Of a stretch of DNA of 64,000 nucleotides, positions 24,808-33,262 are shown piece after piece; position 1 is the stretch's first letter; each line of letters opens with the position of its first letter. The notes under the pieces were generated by a model that saw nothing but the letters and a program-made list of their open reading frames with translations, did not search any database and had not been told where the DNA came from. The stretch comes from Blautia sp. OF03-15BH. GTDB taxonomy: Bacteria; Bacillota; Clostridia; Lachnospirales; Lachnospiraceae. The DNA lies in NCBI RefSeq assembly GCF_003463065.1, contig NZ_QSCM01000001.1, forward strand, positions 434,001 to 498,000, read 5' to 3'. The position numbers and the translations under genes are program-made.

Positions 24808-26262
24808 TCAGTTCCTGCTCTCCAGAGCCGGAATCCCCCGCATGGTAATCATCGGGCCGCCTTTATGCTCGATGTAATCGCTGGTAATGGTTACTTCGCC
24901 GATATTGTCATCCTTTGGTATCTCATACATGATGTCCAGCATGAAATCCTCGATGATAGCACGCAGTGCCCGGGCTCCCGTCTTTTTCTCCATCGCTTTC
25001 TTCGCGATCGTATGGAGCGCCTCCTCATCAAATTCAAGCTGTACCTCATCCAGCGCCAGAAGTTTCTGATATTGCTTCAGGATGGCATTTTTCGGCTCCT
25101 TCAGGATCTTGACCAGCATATCCTCATCAAGTCCCCGAAGGGTAAATACGATTGGAAGTCTTCCGATAAATTCCGGTATCATGCCGAAATTCCGGATATC
25201 CTCCAGAGTCACCTTCTCCAGAAGATTCGGATCCGCATCGTATTTATCCTTCAGATCTGCCTGGAAACCAATAGAAGCCTGCTTATTCAGCCGTTCCTTA
25301 ATGATATCCTCAAGGCCTGGAAATGCACCTCCGCAGATAAAAAGGATGTTCTTTGTATTCATAGTTGTCAGAGGTACCATGGCGTTTTTACTGTTTGCTC
25401 CTACCGGGACTTCCACTTCACTGCCCTCCAGAAGCTTCAGCAGACCCTGCTGTACGGATTCGCCGCTGACATCTCTCTGACTGGTGTTTTTCTTCTTTGC
25501 GATCTTATCAATCTCGTCGATAAATACAATGCCTTTCTCCGCTTTCTCCACATCGTTATCCGCTGCAGCGAGAAGCTTGGAAAGTACACTCTCGATATCA
25601 TCACCGATATACCCCGCCTCCGTAAGAGAGGTGGCATCCGCGATTGCCAGTGGCACATCCAGAAGACGGGCAAGTGTCTTTACCAGATACGTCTTGCCGG
25701 ATCCGGTCGGACCGATCATGAGCATGTTGGATTTTTCGATCTCGATCTCGTCCATGGTATCTGTCTCCACCCGTTTATAATGGTTATAGACAGCTACGGA
25801 AATAACCTTTTTGGCATATTCCTGTCCGATGATATAATCGTCCAGCTGAGCTTTGATCTTATGCGGTGCCGGTATAGACCGGATATCGAACGCTTTCTTC
25901 GGTGCCTCTTCTTTCTTTTTCTTCTTGATCTTCTGACGTTCCGGAATCTGCTGGTTCATCAGATCGGAAAGATTGATCATACTGATATTCGGCATATTGG
26001 ACGTCAGGTTTTTCAGATCCTCCGGTCGGATATTCATCATCATATCCCCATAAGGAAAGGCCCCATTGTTCATGGTATCAAAAGCCTTCTGCATACAGTC
26101 GGAGCAGACACAGATATTCTGCGGAAGATGTACCATCTTTCCGGCCTTACTCTCAGGCCGGTGACAAATAAAGCACACATCCTCATGGATATCCTGATCC
26201 TGATTCTCTGTGCTTTCGTTCTTTTCTCTATCGTCAACTAAAATTTCTTTATCGTCTGACAT
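24808..26262 (-). CDS. Divergent ClpX-like AAA+ unfoldase
   Basis: The product is 484 residues, longer than the usual 410-430. It has a four-Cys zinc domain (Cys30/33 and Cys53/56), an extra charged linker (about 60-130), Walker A GPTGSGKT (184-191), the GYIG pore loop (217-220), Walker B VFIDE (246-250) and the ClpP-docking IGF (331-333). The second pore loop, which in ClpX carries the RKH motif, reads VGANSKNAMVP (287-297), so RKH is absent. It is not beside clpP or tig, so it may be a paralogue with a different substrate set. GAAGGAG precedes the ATG. Confidence 0.9.
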   Translation of the reverse strand: MSDDKEILVDDREKNESTENQDQDIHEDVCFICHRPESKAGKMVHLPQNICVCSDCMQKAFDTMNNGAFPYGDMMMNIRPEDLKNLTSNMPNISMINLSDLMNQQIPERQKIKKKKKEEAPKKAFDIRSIPAPHKIKAQLDDYIIGQEYAKKVISVAVYNHYKRVETDTMDEIEIEKSNMLMIGPTGSGKTYLVKTLARLLDVPLAIADATSLTEAGYIGDDIESVLSKLLAAADNDVEKAEKGIVFIDEIDKIAKKKNTSQRDVSGESVQQGLLKLLEGSEVEVPVGANSKNAMVPLTTMNTKNILFICGGAFPGLEDIIKERLNKQASIGFQADLKDKYDADPNLLEKVTLEDIRNFGMIPEFIGRLPIVFTLRGLDEDMLVKILKEPKNAILKQYQKLLALDEVQLEFDEEALHTIAKKAMEKKTGARALRAIIEDFMLDIMYEIPKDDNIGEVTITSDYIEHKGGPMITMRGIPALESRN

Positions 26263-26281
26263 TCATTTCTCCTTCATTTAT

Positions 26282-26309
26282 GACAGCCGTCCTGTCACAG
26301 ACGACTGCA
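26282..26309 (-). promoter_or_regulatory. Leader hairpin of the clpX-like gene
   Basis: GACAGCCGTC and GACGACTGC can form a stem of about nine pairs with G-U wobble, placed just upstream of the ribosome site. It could modulate translation or stability. Confidence 0.35.
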
Positions 26310-26328
26310 AAAATCTGCATATGTTCTA

Positions 26329-26357
26329 ATTATATCCCAGAATCCGTCAACACACAA
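26329..26357 (-). promoter_or_regulatory. Promoter of the clpX-like gene
   Basis: On the minus strand a perfect TATAAT (26329-26334) lies 17 bp from TTGTGT (26352-26357). The -35 is poor. No CIRCE or CtsR-type operator is visible. Confidence 0.5.
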
Positions 26358-26378
26358 GTGAAGATTTTGTAAACATGC

Positions 26379-26417
26379 AAAAAAGAGGCAGGGATTTTTG
26401 CATCCCCGTCTCTTTTT
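26379..26417 (-). terminator. Terminator of the HtrA gene
   Basis: AAAAAGAGGCAGGGAT and ATCCCCGTCTCTTTTT form a long stem with small mismatches just after the htrA stop, ending in a T-run in the minus direction. Confidence 0.8.
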
Positions 26418-26443
26418 GCTTCTATTTTCTTTCGTTTGCCGGA

Positions 26444-27949
26444 TTATCTTCTGAAATATTCCGGGAAGATCTGGCTGAAGGGATCCTGCATGGAATCGTC
26501 TCCGCTTTCACCCTCGCTGTCATCACCATTCTGATCATTGTCATTCTGACCATTTCCGTTCTGACCGTTATTTCCCTGCATATCCTGTCCACTGGTGGAA
26601 GTCTTTGCGGATTCCGGTTTTTCGTCAAGAGTCAGTGTAAACTCCTGCTCTTTATACTCGCCGCCCTCAGCTCTTTCGACTGTCAGCTTCATCTCATCAC
26701 CTGCTGCATAATACTGCATACGCTCATACAGATCCTCAGCAGAAGAAATGATCACACCATCCATCTTTGTGATGATGTCGCCTTTCTTTAAGCCTGCTTT
26801 CTCAGCAGCAGAATCATTGGTCACTTCATATACGAAAGCACCGGATGGCATGTTATAGATCTGTTTTGCTTCGCTGGTGATGTCCACCGGTTTGATACCC
26901 ATGAAACCACGTTTGTCTTCATCCACAATATCTCTGCTCTGGATCTCTTTCAGTTCTTCGAAGATCGGCATTGCCGTATCGATCGGAATGGCATAACCCA
27001 TACCTTCCACGCCGGTAGCAGATGCTTTTACAGAGTTGATACCAATCAGCTGACCCTTCATATTCAGAAGTGCGCCGCCGCTGTTGCCCGGGTTGATCGA
27101 AGCATCCGTCTGGATCATATTATTGGTAACGGTATTTCCGTCATCTGTCTCAACAGTAACCTCACGGTCCAGAGCGCTGACGATACCGGTCGTAACAGAC
27201 TGACCATAGCCAAGCGCATTACCGATGGCAACTACCTGCTCACCAAGAGCCAGGTCATCCGAGCTTCCGACCTCCATCACTTTGATCTTACTCTTTACAT
27301 CATCCGAAATATCAGACATTTTTACGGTAACGATTGCCAGATCATGGTTCGGATCGGTACCCTTTACATCAGCAGATACCACCAGGTCATCACTATCCTC
27401 CGCATCAACGGAAAAGCAGACAGACAAGGTCTGTGCTCCGGATACTACGTGATTATTCGTTGCAATGAGAAGTTCATCATCCGTCTGGCCGATGATCACA
27501 CCGGAACCTGTGCTCTCGGTTTCCTGCTGATAGGTCTGTCCGTAGAAGTAGCTCTGTACCTCCTGAACGCCTTTATTTGTAATAGCTACCATGGACGGCA
27601 TGGCATTTGCCACGATCTCCTGTACACTGTAGGTCGTTCCATCTGCTGCACTGGCGGTTGCCACGGTGGAAGCCTCTGTTCCTTCGGTCTCGCTCTCGCT
27701 TTCCGTCTCAGATGCCTGGGCTACTGCACCGTAATGAGTGCTTACATAGCTGCCTGCTCCGAAAGAGCCGCCTACCAGAGCAACTGCAAGTGCAATGGCA
27801 GCTGCACGTTTCATCATTTTTCTCAGATCCTTGTCATGCTTCGGGCTCTTTCCAAAATTGCTGCTTTCACTGTTGATATAATTGTAATGGTATACAGAAC
27901 CGTTCTCCTCAAGGTTCTCATCCTGGTTGTTTCTGAATTCTTCTGACAT
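26444..27949 (-). CDS. htrA: HtrA/DegP-type membrane serine protease
   Basis: The product is 501 residues. A cytosolic N-terminus of about 45 residues leads to one membrane segment (48-70), a Ser/Thr/Glu linker and a trypsin-like domain with the triad His167 (NNHVV), Asp203 (NHDLAIV) and Ser290 (GNSGGAL). One PDZ domain follows (about 345-440), then an Asn/Gly/Asp-rich tail. It degrades or chaperones misfolded proteins outside the membrane. GAGGAGG lies eight bases before ATG 27949; an in-frame TTG two codons earlier is too close to the site. The gene stands alone between terminators. Confidence 0.94.
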   Translation of the reverse strand: MSEEFRNNQDENLEENGSVYHYNYINSESSNFGKSPKHDKDLRKMMKRAAAIALAVALVGGSFGAGSYVSTHYGAVAQASETESESETEGTEASTVATASAADGTTYSVQEIVANAMPSMVAITNKGVQEVQSYFYGQTYQQETESTGSGVIIGQTDDELLIATNNHVVSGAQTLSVCFSVDAEDSDDLVVSADVKGTDPNHDLAIVTVKMSDISDDVKSKIKVMEVGSSDDLALGEQVVAIGNALGYGQSVTTGIVSALDREVTVETDDGNTVTNNMIQTDASINPGNSGGALLNMKGQLIGINSVKASATGVEGMGYAIPIDTAMPIFEELKEIQSRDIVDEDKRGFMGIKPVDITSEAKQIYNMPSGAFVYEVTNDSAAEKAGLKKGDIITKMDGVIISSAEDLYERMQYYAAGDEMKLTVERAEGGEYKEQEFTLTLDEKPESAKTSTSGQDMQGNNGQNGNGQNDNDQNGDDSEGESGDDSMQDPFSQIFPEYFRR

Positions 27950-28108
27950 GGTCAATTCCTCCTCTGTTTTCCTTTATATCAATCTTTGTTATTGTTTTGA
28001 TCTTTTATAGCTTTTCTTTTTTGCTATGACTAGAGTGTACCAAGGAATTGTGTTTATTCTGTGATAAGTGTTTTAAGAAACTTTGAAAAACCCTTGTCGC
28101 TTCTGTGT

Positions 28109-29032
28109 TCATTTTTCCCAGTAGCTCTTGTTCATGGAAAGTCTTTTTACCAGGCTTTCCGGCAGCTTCCGGTATTCTTTCCCGAGCCGGTAGCCGATAA
28201 ATTTAAAACCGCTTTTGACTACCAGTTCAGGAAGCAGCCAGGGATGACCACTTTTCACCAGATACTCTGCCGTCTGTTTTACCAGTTTCATACCTTCACT
28301 CTCAGAGCTTGCCAATGCAAAAATCTCCGGATGCTCTGCCTGGGAAACTGCCAGATCAAAGTTCCGGCGAAGCTGCTCCAGATTTCCATAATTATGAGAA
28401 TGGATGACCCTGGCGGCTGGCACATAAGCGATGCTGCCGCCGTTCAGGATGATCTTTCCAGCAAAAATCATGTCTTCATTAAAAATAGTCTTTTTCTCAA
28501 ATCCTCCAAGCTTCTGATATGTGGATGCCCGGTACATGGCACAGACATTGGAACAGAAAAAGGTCTTGATCCCATACTTTGGAAGATCTGCCTTTGTCTT
28601 CACTGACGGCGTATCCGGATAGTTGAAGCTTCTGGTATAACGCTCAATCAACGCACAGTCCGCTGCCGGAAGCTGCCTTGCATAAGCTGCATCGATATCC
28701 GGAGATTCAAAAGCTGCTGCCAGATTTTCCACCAGATATTCATCTGCCGGCACCGCATCCTGCGTCATAAAAAGAAAAAAATCCCCGGAAAGAAGTCTGG
28801 CAGCCTTGTCTCTGGTGCCGCCGTGGTCGAACTCCTCCCGGGTCACATGCTCCACACGCACGTTCGGAAGCCCCGCAACGGAGGCCTCCGGAAAATATGC
28901 TTTCTCTGTATTCATGATCAGGATCTCATGAACCGGATATGTCTGCTTCTGAAGCATTTTTATGAGTTTTTGAAATTTTTCTCCCGGCTTGTAAGCCGGG
29001 ATCACAACATCAATTTTCTTCTGTTCTGTCAT
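28109..29032 (-). CDS. Family 2 glycosyltransferase, rhamnosyltransferase-like
   Basis: The product is 307 residues with a single GT-A domain. It opens with VVIPAYKPGEKF, has the HGGTRDKAA stretch and FMTQDAVP as its metal site, and later NEDMIFAGKIIL. HGGTR and TQDAVP are typical of rhamnosyltransferases that start or extend cell-wall rhamnan chains. No membrane anchor is present, so it acts at the cytosolic membrane face. Its ATG overlaps the LCP gene stop by one base. It is the last gene of the sugar transferase-LCP-rhamnosyltransferase operon. Confidence 0.87.
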   Translation of the reverse strand: MTEQKKIDVVIPAYKPGEKFQKLIKMLQKQTYPVHEILIMNTEKAYFPEASVAGLPNVRVEHVTREEFDHGGTRDKAARLLSGDFFLFMTQDAVPADEYLVENLAAAFESPDIDAAYARQLPAADCALIERYTRSFNYPDTPSVKTKADLPKYGIKTFFCSNVCAMYRASTYQKLGGFEKKTIFNEDMIFAGKIILNGGSIAYVPAARVIHSHNYGNLEQLRRNFDLAVSQAEHPEIFALASSESEGMKLVKQTAEYLVKSGHPWLLPELVVKSGFKFIGYRLGKEYRKLPESLVKRLSMNKSYWEK

Positions 29033-30471
29033 TATTGCGCCCCTGTTTCGTTGATGATACGGTCGCTGATCTCCTGCACGGTACTGGAAACACTCTCATA
29101 GCTGTCACTTCCGTACATCCACTGATGAAGCTGCAGAACATTGTTTGCCAGATTGACCGGAACCACACAGTCGCCTCCTGTAGGAAGCGTCATCGGTGTG
29201 CTGTTGAAGGGGAAGCCGGTCGTATCAACCAGATTATAAGAAGCCACATCCTTTGCAAGATCTATGATCTCCGTCAACGTCAGTGAGGTACTGATGTGAT
29301 CGAACATGTCATTGACAATGCCGACAAGCGTGGTCACCGGCATAGTCTTCACCTTCTCCAGGATCCTGTTCAGCACATCTCTCTGACGCTCCGTTCTCTT
29401 ATAGTCATCACCTGTCGTGAAACGGATACGGCAGTAGGAAAGCGTCTGCAGTCCATTCAGGGTCTGCGGACCGGACTGTGTCACTTCTACGATCTCCTTT
29501 CCGGTCACCTGGGATCCTTCCGTCTGATAACCATTGATCCACTGGATCTCCTCCGGCTGTACATCAATCTCGAGACCGCCGATGGCATCCACCACATCTG
29601 CCACTACGTTAAAGTCTACGGTTACGTAATCCTGGATATCCAGGTCCAGATTCTTGTTCAGCATGCTGATGGAACGTGTGGGACCGCCAAAGAAATAACA
29701 CTCCGTAGCCTTCCGGTATTCACCGTTGGTATTATCCAGATACGTATCACGGTAAACAGACAACAGTTTGATATCTTTTGTCTTGTCATTGATGCTTGCC
29801 ACCATGAGCGCATCACTATGCGCATCGATGGTGAGCTGTCCTTCACGGGAGTCCACACCATAAAGTGCAATGTTCGTATAACTGTTTGCTACTTCCGGCT
29901 CTTTTTCCTGTACTTCTTTGTTGACGATCACATCACCGGGTTTGATATTTACCTGCTGCATTTTATTCAGTTTGGAGAAGACATAGAGACCTCCTGCAAG
30001 GATTACCAGTACCAGTACTTCCAGTACAAAAAACAGCTTTCTGTGACCCTTTTTCTTTTTCTTCGGAGGCATCTGTCCGGGATAAGGAGCCCCCTGACGG
30101 TTCTGATAATAAGGATTCGGTCCGCCCTGACCGCGATAAGCTCCCTGTTGGCGCGGCTGTCCATACCCCGCTCCTGCCTGACCACGGTTCTGTCCATACC
30201 TCGGATCCCCCTGAGGTCCGCCCTGTGGTCTGCCCTGACGGTTCTGATTCGGATCGGCGCCATAAGCATTCTGACGGTTCTGGCTATACGGTCCCTGCTG
30301 ATAACCATTCTGACCTGCGTAGGGATTTCCCTGCTGCGGATGACCATAAGGACCATAGTTCTGACCGTTTGGTGCTCCCTGCTGGTGATAAGCTCCGTTT
30401 CCTTCCTGATTTGCCGGTGTATAATTCTGGCCGTTTTCTGTTGTTTCTCTTTGATTTCTTCTCTCTGACAT
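29032..30471 (-). CDS. LytR-CpsA-Psr (LCP) family wall ligase
   Basis: The product is 479 residues. The first 135 residues are a cytosolic tail very rich in Gln, Gly, Asn, Tyr and Pro, followed by KKKKKGHRK, one membrane helix (about 147-166) and an extracellular LCP domain. Recognisable LCP features are IALYGVDSREG, SDALMVASIN, LLSVYRDTYL and the arginine-rich CRIRFTTGDDYKRTERQRDVL. LCP enzymes move lipid-linked polymers onto peptidoglycan, so this one fits attachment of the polysaccharide made here. AAAGGGG precedes the ATG. The long low-complexity tail is unusual for the family. Confidence 0.93.
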   Translation of the reverse strand: MSERRNQRETTENGQNYTPANQEGNGAYHQQGAPNGQNYGPYGHPQQGNPYAGQNGYQQGPYSQNRQNAYGADPNQNRQGRPQGGPQGDPRYGQNRGQAGAGYGQPRQQGAYRGQGGPNPYYQNRQGAPYPGQMPPKKKKKGHRKLFFVLEVLVLVILAGGLYVFSKLNKMQQVNIKPGDVIVNKEVQEKEPEVANSYTNIALYGVDSREGQLTIDAHSDALMVASINDKTKDIKLLSVYRDTYLDNTNGEYRKATECYFFGGPTRSISMLNKNLDLDIQDYVTVDFNVVADVVDAIGGLEIDVQPEEIQWINGYQTEGSQVTGKEIVEVTQSGPQTLNGLQTLSYCRIRFTTGDDYKRTERQRDVLNRILEKVKTMPVTTLVGIVNDMFDHISTSLTLTEIIDLAKDVASYNLVDTTGFPFNSTPMTLPTGGDCVVPVNLANNVLQLHQWMYGSDSYESVSSTVQEISDRIINETGAQ

Positions 30472-30496
30472 AATATCCCCTTTTCGATGGATGTTT

Positions 30497-31897
30497 TCAA
30501 TACGCGTTTTTATTGATAAAGCCTTTAAAACAGGTCAGAAACAGGATTTTAAGATCCAGTCCAACTGTCCAGTTTTCAATATAATAAAGATCATACTCGA
30601 TCCTCTTCCGGATCGAAGTATCTCCCCTGTAACCATTGATCTGTGCCCATCCGGTCATGCCCGGACGAACCTGGTGTTTCACCATATACCGCGGAATCTC
30701 TTCCCGGAACTTTTCCACAAACTGAGGTCTTTCCGGCCTCGGTCCAACAAGACTCATATCTCCTTTCAGCACATTAAAAAGCTGAGGAAGCTCGTCAATG
30801 CTGGTTTTTCGCATAAATTTTCCGATTCCTGTCACTCTTGGGTCATTTTTCACTGTCCAGCATTTCTGTTCATCCCGTTCTTTCTGTACTTCCATGGAAC
30901 GGAACTTATACATCTGGAATGGCCGGTTATGAAGGCCGACTCTCTCCTGTTTGAAGATCAGCGGTCCCGGTGAGGTCAGCTTGATGAGCAGTACCATCAG
31001 AAGCATCACCGGCGAAAAGACTACGATCGCCGCCAGGGAACCGCAGACATCCATACAACGCTTTACCATCATATTGAAGGTGTTGCTTAAAGGCACATGG
31101 CGGATGTTGATGACCGGAAGTCCCAGAAGATCTTCTGTATAAGGCTTGGTCGGAATGATATTGTTATAATCCGGAATGAATTTTGTGTGGACTCCTGATT
31201 TTTCACAAAGTCCCACGATCCGTTCCAGCTTGTAATACTCGTTCAGACCAAGGGTAATGGCGATCTCATCCAGATGATTCTGCGGCAGGATCACCAGCAG
31301 ATTATCGATCCTGCCGATGACCTTCACTCCTTTGTACATCGTTCCCCGTTCAATACTATCATCCAGGATTCCCCGGACCACATACCCCCACTGGGGATTG
31401 GAATTGATCCGGTCGATGTATTCCTCTGCCGCCCGGCTGTATCCCACCAGCAGGATCCTTTTCAGGTTCATGCCGTTTTTCCGCATCCTGACCAGTACAT
31501 AACGGATCAGAAAACGAACGATCACCTCCAGCACGGTGTCGATCCCGTAAAACAGGAAAACCAGCTGACGTGAGAAATCGTCCATGTGGCTCAGCATCAG
31601 AACAGAAAGGAAGATCAGAAGCATCAGGGAATTGGCTTTTACAATGTTTCCGATCTCCAGACGCCGTCCCTGGATCCGCTTTGACGTATACAGATTAAAT
31701 GCATAATAAAGCAGAAGAAGCCCCGGTACCACGAAAAGCAGCGGCAGAAGGTATTCCTCTGTGGTCAGACGTCCGATGTCTTTTTGAATGAAAAAACCCA
31801 GCTGCAGGAAACACGCGAAGAGATAAGATAATGCGATCACAAACGCATCAATGACAACGTGGATACGGTAAAAAAACCGCTCGTTATCTTTTATCAT
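30497..31897 (-). CDS. Undecaprenyl-phosphate sugar phosphotransferase
   Basis: The product is 466 residues. Four N-terminal membrane helices and a nucleotide-binding-like middle domain (about 135-260) precede a fifth helix and the bacterial sugar transferase domain (about 270-466). Signature stretches are FKQERVGLHNRPFQMYKFRSM, KTSIDELPQLFNVL and DMSLVGPRPE, followed by RPGMTGWAQI. It places the first sugar-1-phosphate (glucose, galactose or an N-acetylated sugar) on undecaprenyl phosphate, starting polysaccharide synthesis. It begins the operon with the LCP and rhamnosyltransferase genes, next to the long rfb operon. Confidence 0.94.
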   Translation of the reverse strand: MIKDNERFFYRIHVVIDAFVIALSYLFACFLQLGFFIQKDIGRLTTEEYLLPLLFVVPGLLLLYYAFNLYTSKRIQGRRLEIGNIVKANSLMLLIFLSVLMLSHMDDFSRQLVFLFYGIDTVLEVIVRFLIRYVLVRMRKNGMNLKRILLVGYSRAAEEYIDRINSNPQWGYVVRGILDDSIERGTMYKGVKVIGRIDNLLVILPQNHLDEIAITLGLNEYYKLERIVGLCEKSGVHTKFIPDYNNIIPTKPYTEDLLGLPVINIRHVPLSNTFNMMVKRCMDVCGSLAAIVVFSPVMLLMVLLIKLTSPGPLIFKQERVGLHNRPFQMYKFRSMEVQKERDEQKCWTVKNDPRVTGIGKFMRKTSIDELPQLFNVLKGDMSLVGPRPERPQFVEKFREEIPRYMVKHQVRPGMTGWAQINGYRGDTSIRKRIEYDLYYIENWTVGLDLKILFLTCFKGFINKNAY

Positions 31898-31930
31898 TCC
31901 CGTTCCTCCCGTATATTTCTACATTTTATT

Positions 31931-32166
31931 GTAACAGTTCAGAACATCAGCAAAATGAAAAATCAGACTATGCAAACTCGTTTGCAATAGAATGAATTTT
32001 CATTTTGGAATGGGCGGAACGGCGCTGAGTCCCAGTGGGACTCGTTTAGCGCGGACCGAAATGGCAATGTAGACCCATTAGCCTCAGACAGAAGCTGCGA
32101 ACGCAGCGATAGCGCATGCAATGCGCGTGTCTGTGGCCTGTTGGGCTGAACGTCCTGAACAGTTAC
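31931..32166. mobile_element. MITE-like element with IS66-type ends
   Basis: The left end GTAACAGTTCAGAACATCAG (31931-31950) is nearly matched by the inverted right end (32146-32166, reading GTAACTGTTCAGGACGTTCAG). CATTTTAT occurs immediately outside both ends (31922-31929 and 32167-32174), an apparent 8-bp target duplication. Ends beginning GTAA and 8-bp duplications are characteristic of the IS66 family. The interior is non-coding with further palindromes (CTGAGTCCCAGTGGGACTCG; GCGCATGCAATGCGC), so it needs a transposase supplied elsewhere. Confidence 0.72.
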
Positions 32167-32182
32167 CATTTTATGATGATGC

Positions 32183-32232
32183 CAGAATTGTGATAGGCTG
32201 CTTTGCCGCGGAGCAATTCACAGGCATCCGTT
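32183..32232 (-). repeat. 50-bp hairpin repeat, copy B
   Basis: Read on the minus strand it is AACGGATGC, four variable bases, then GAATTGCTCCGCGGCAAAGCAGC and an inverted CAATTC. It matches copy A at 20534-20583 closely. It lies nine bases beyond the right flank of the MITE and upstream, on the minus strand, of the sugar transferase gene. Confidence 0.7.
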
Positions 32233-32277
32233 TTTCTGTTATAATACACTAAAATACCGCAAAGGGCAACCTATATT

Positions 32278-33243
32278 TCATCGAAACTCCATGGCTCTTC
32301 TTATAATATTCCCCCAGAGTTCCATCTGAATCCGTACATAGTGAGGAAAATTTTCAGGTCGGAACCGTACTTTTTTTTCCGGTTTCATCAAAGGAAACGC
32401 TTCTCTCAGGCCACGGAAGTACTCACCGCCCATCTCTCGTTTCCGGAAAAAGAAATATTTAATGATACCGCCCGCCAGAAGAAACGGAAGATTCAGCAGC
32501 AGCTGAAAAACAGGCATATTTTTATAAACCACATAAAGATTATTCCTGGCAGAATAACGTACCTTGAACTCATTGTAGCGGGAACCGGTCGTTCCGCTTC
32601 CCATATGATATACAATGGCTTTCGGCTCATAGCGGTTCTCATAGCCGAAGATCCTTGCCCGGTAGCCAACATCCAGATCCTCCAGATAGGCAAAATGGAT
32701 CTCATCAAAATATCCGATCTTTTCAAAGACTTCTCTTCTGTAGATCGCAGCTCCGGCGCAGGAGAAGAAGATTGCTCCCGGCTTTGTGTATTTCTCATAG
32801 GGCTTGTCTTTTCCTCTGGCAAAGGCCCAGCCAAGCGCACAGTAAAAATCGCCTCCGTCATCCATCCGGGACGGATCTGTCATTTTTCTCATCTGGGATG
32901 CGCAGGAAAACACTTTTTCTTTTCCTTTGATCGCCTCATAAAGAGTTCCCACAAAATCCGGATCCACCACGGTATCATTGTTCAGAAGAAGCACAAACGG
33001 AGCACGCGAGGCTTTGATCCCCTCATTCACAGCCCGGCAAAAGCCGAAATTTTCAGAAAGAAGGATTTCTTTGATCGCCGGACAGAGTTCTTTTGCCAGC
33101 GACAGGCTGTCATCTGTAGAGGCATTATCCACCAGGATCACTTCAAAATCCCGGAAATGCTGCTGATTCAGGGAAGCAAGGCAGTCCTTCAGATAATCTC
33201 TCCCGTTGAAATTTGGAATAATGACAGATACTTGTTTCTTCAT
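32278..33243 (-). CDS. Family 2 glycosyltransferase (WsaF/rhamnosyl type)
   Basis: The product is 321 residues with one GT-A domain: SVIIPNFNGRDYL at the start, VLLLNNDTVVDPDF as the metal-binding site and GYFDEIHFAYLEDLDVGYRA as the acceptor/base region. This pattern is typical of dTDP-rhamnosyltransferases. A C-terminal hydrophobic hairpin (about 245-270) suggests membrane association. ATG 33243 is chosen because GGAGA sits just before it; the frame extends to 33285 and would overlap the preceding gene. It is the last gene of the long rfb operon. Confidence 0.87.
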   Translation of the reverse strand: MKKQVSVIIPNFNGRDYLKDCLASLNQQHFRDFEVILVDNASTDDSLSLAKELCPAIKEILLSENFGFCRAVNEGIKASRAPFVLLLNNDTVVDPDFVGTLYEAIKGKEKVFSCASQMRKMTDPSRMDDGGDFYCALGWAFARGKDKPYEKYTKPGAIFFSCAGAAIYRREVFEKIGYFDEIHFAYLEDLDVGYRARIFGYENRYEPKAIVYHMGSGTTGSRYNEFKVRYSARNNLYVVYKNMPVFQLLLNLPFLLAGGIIKYFFFRKREMGGEYFRGLREAFPLMKPEKKVRFRPENFPHYVRIQMELWGNIIRRAMEFR

Positions 33244-33262
33244 GCTTCTCTCCATTCTGCTG

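Larger units (their letters stand above)
31898..32277. other. 380-bp non-coding gap with mobile and hairpin repeats
   Basis: The gap between the two polysaccharide operons carries a 236-bp miniature element with inverted ends and flanking 8-bp repeats, copy B of the 50-bp hairpin repeat, and a leftward TATAAC that may be a -10 (near 32240). No clear intrinsic terminator of the long rfb operon is seen, so read-through into the sugar transferase operon is possible. Confidence 0.6.

Noticed and set aside
24172..26241. A 689-codon open frame on the plus strand
   Set aside because: It lies exactly antisense to rpoD and the clpX-like gene, whose protein matches are clear. The antisense product is a run of Ser, Phe and Arg typical of a shadow frame, with no ribosome site.
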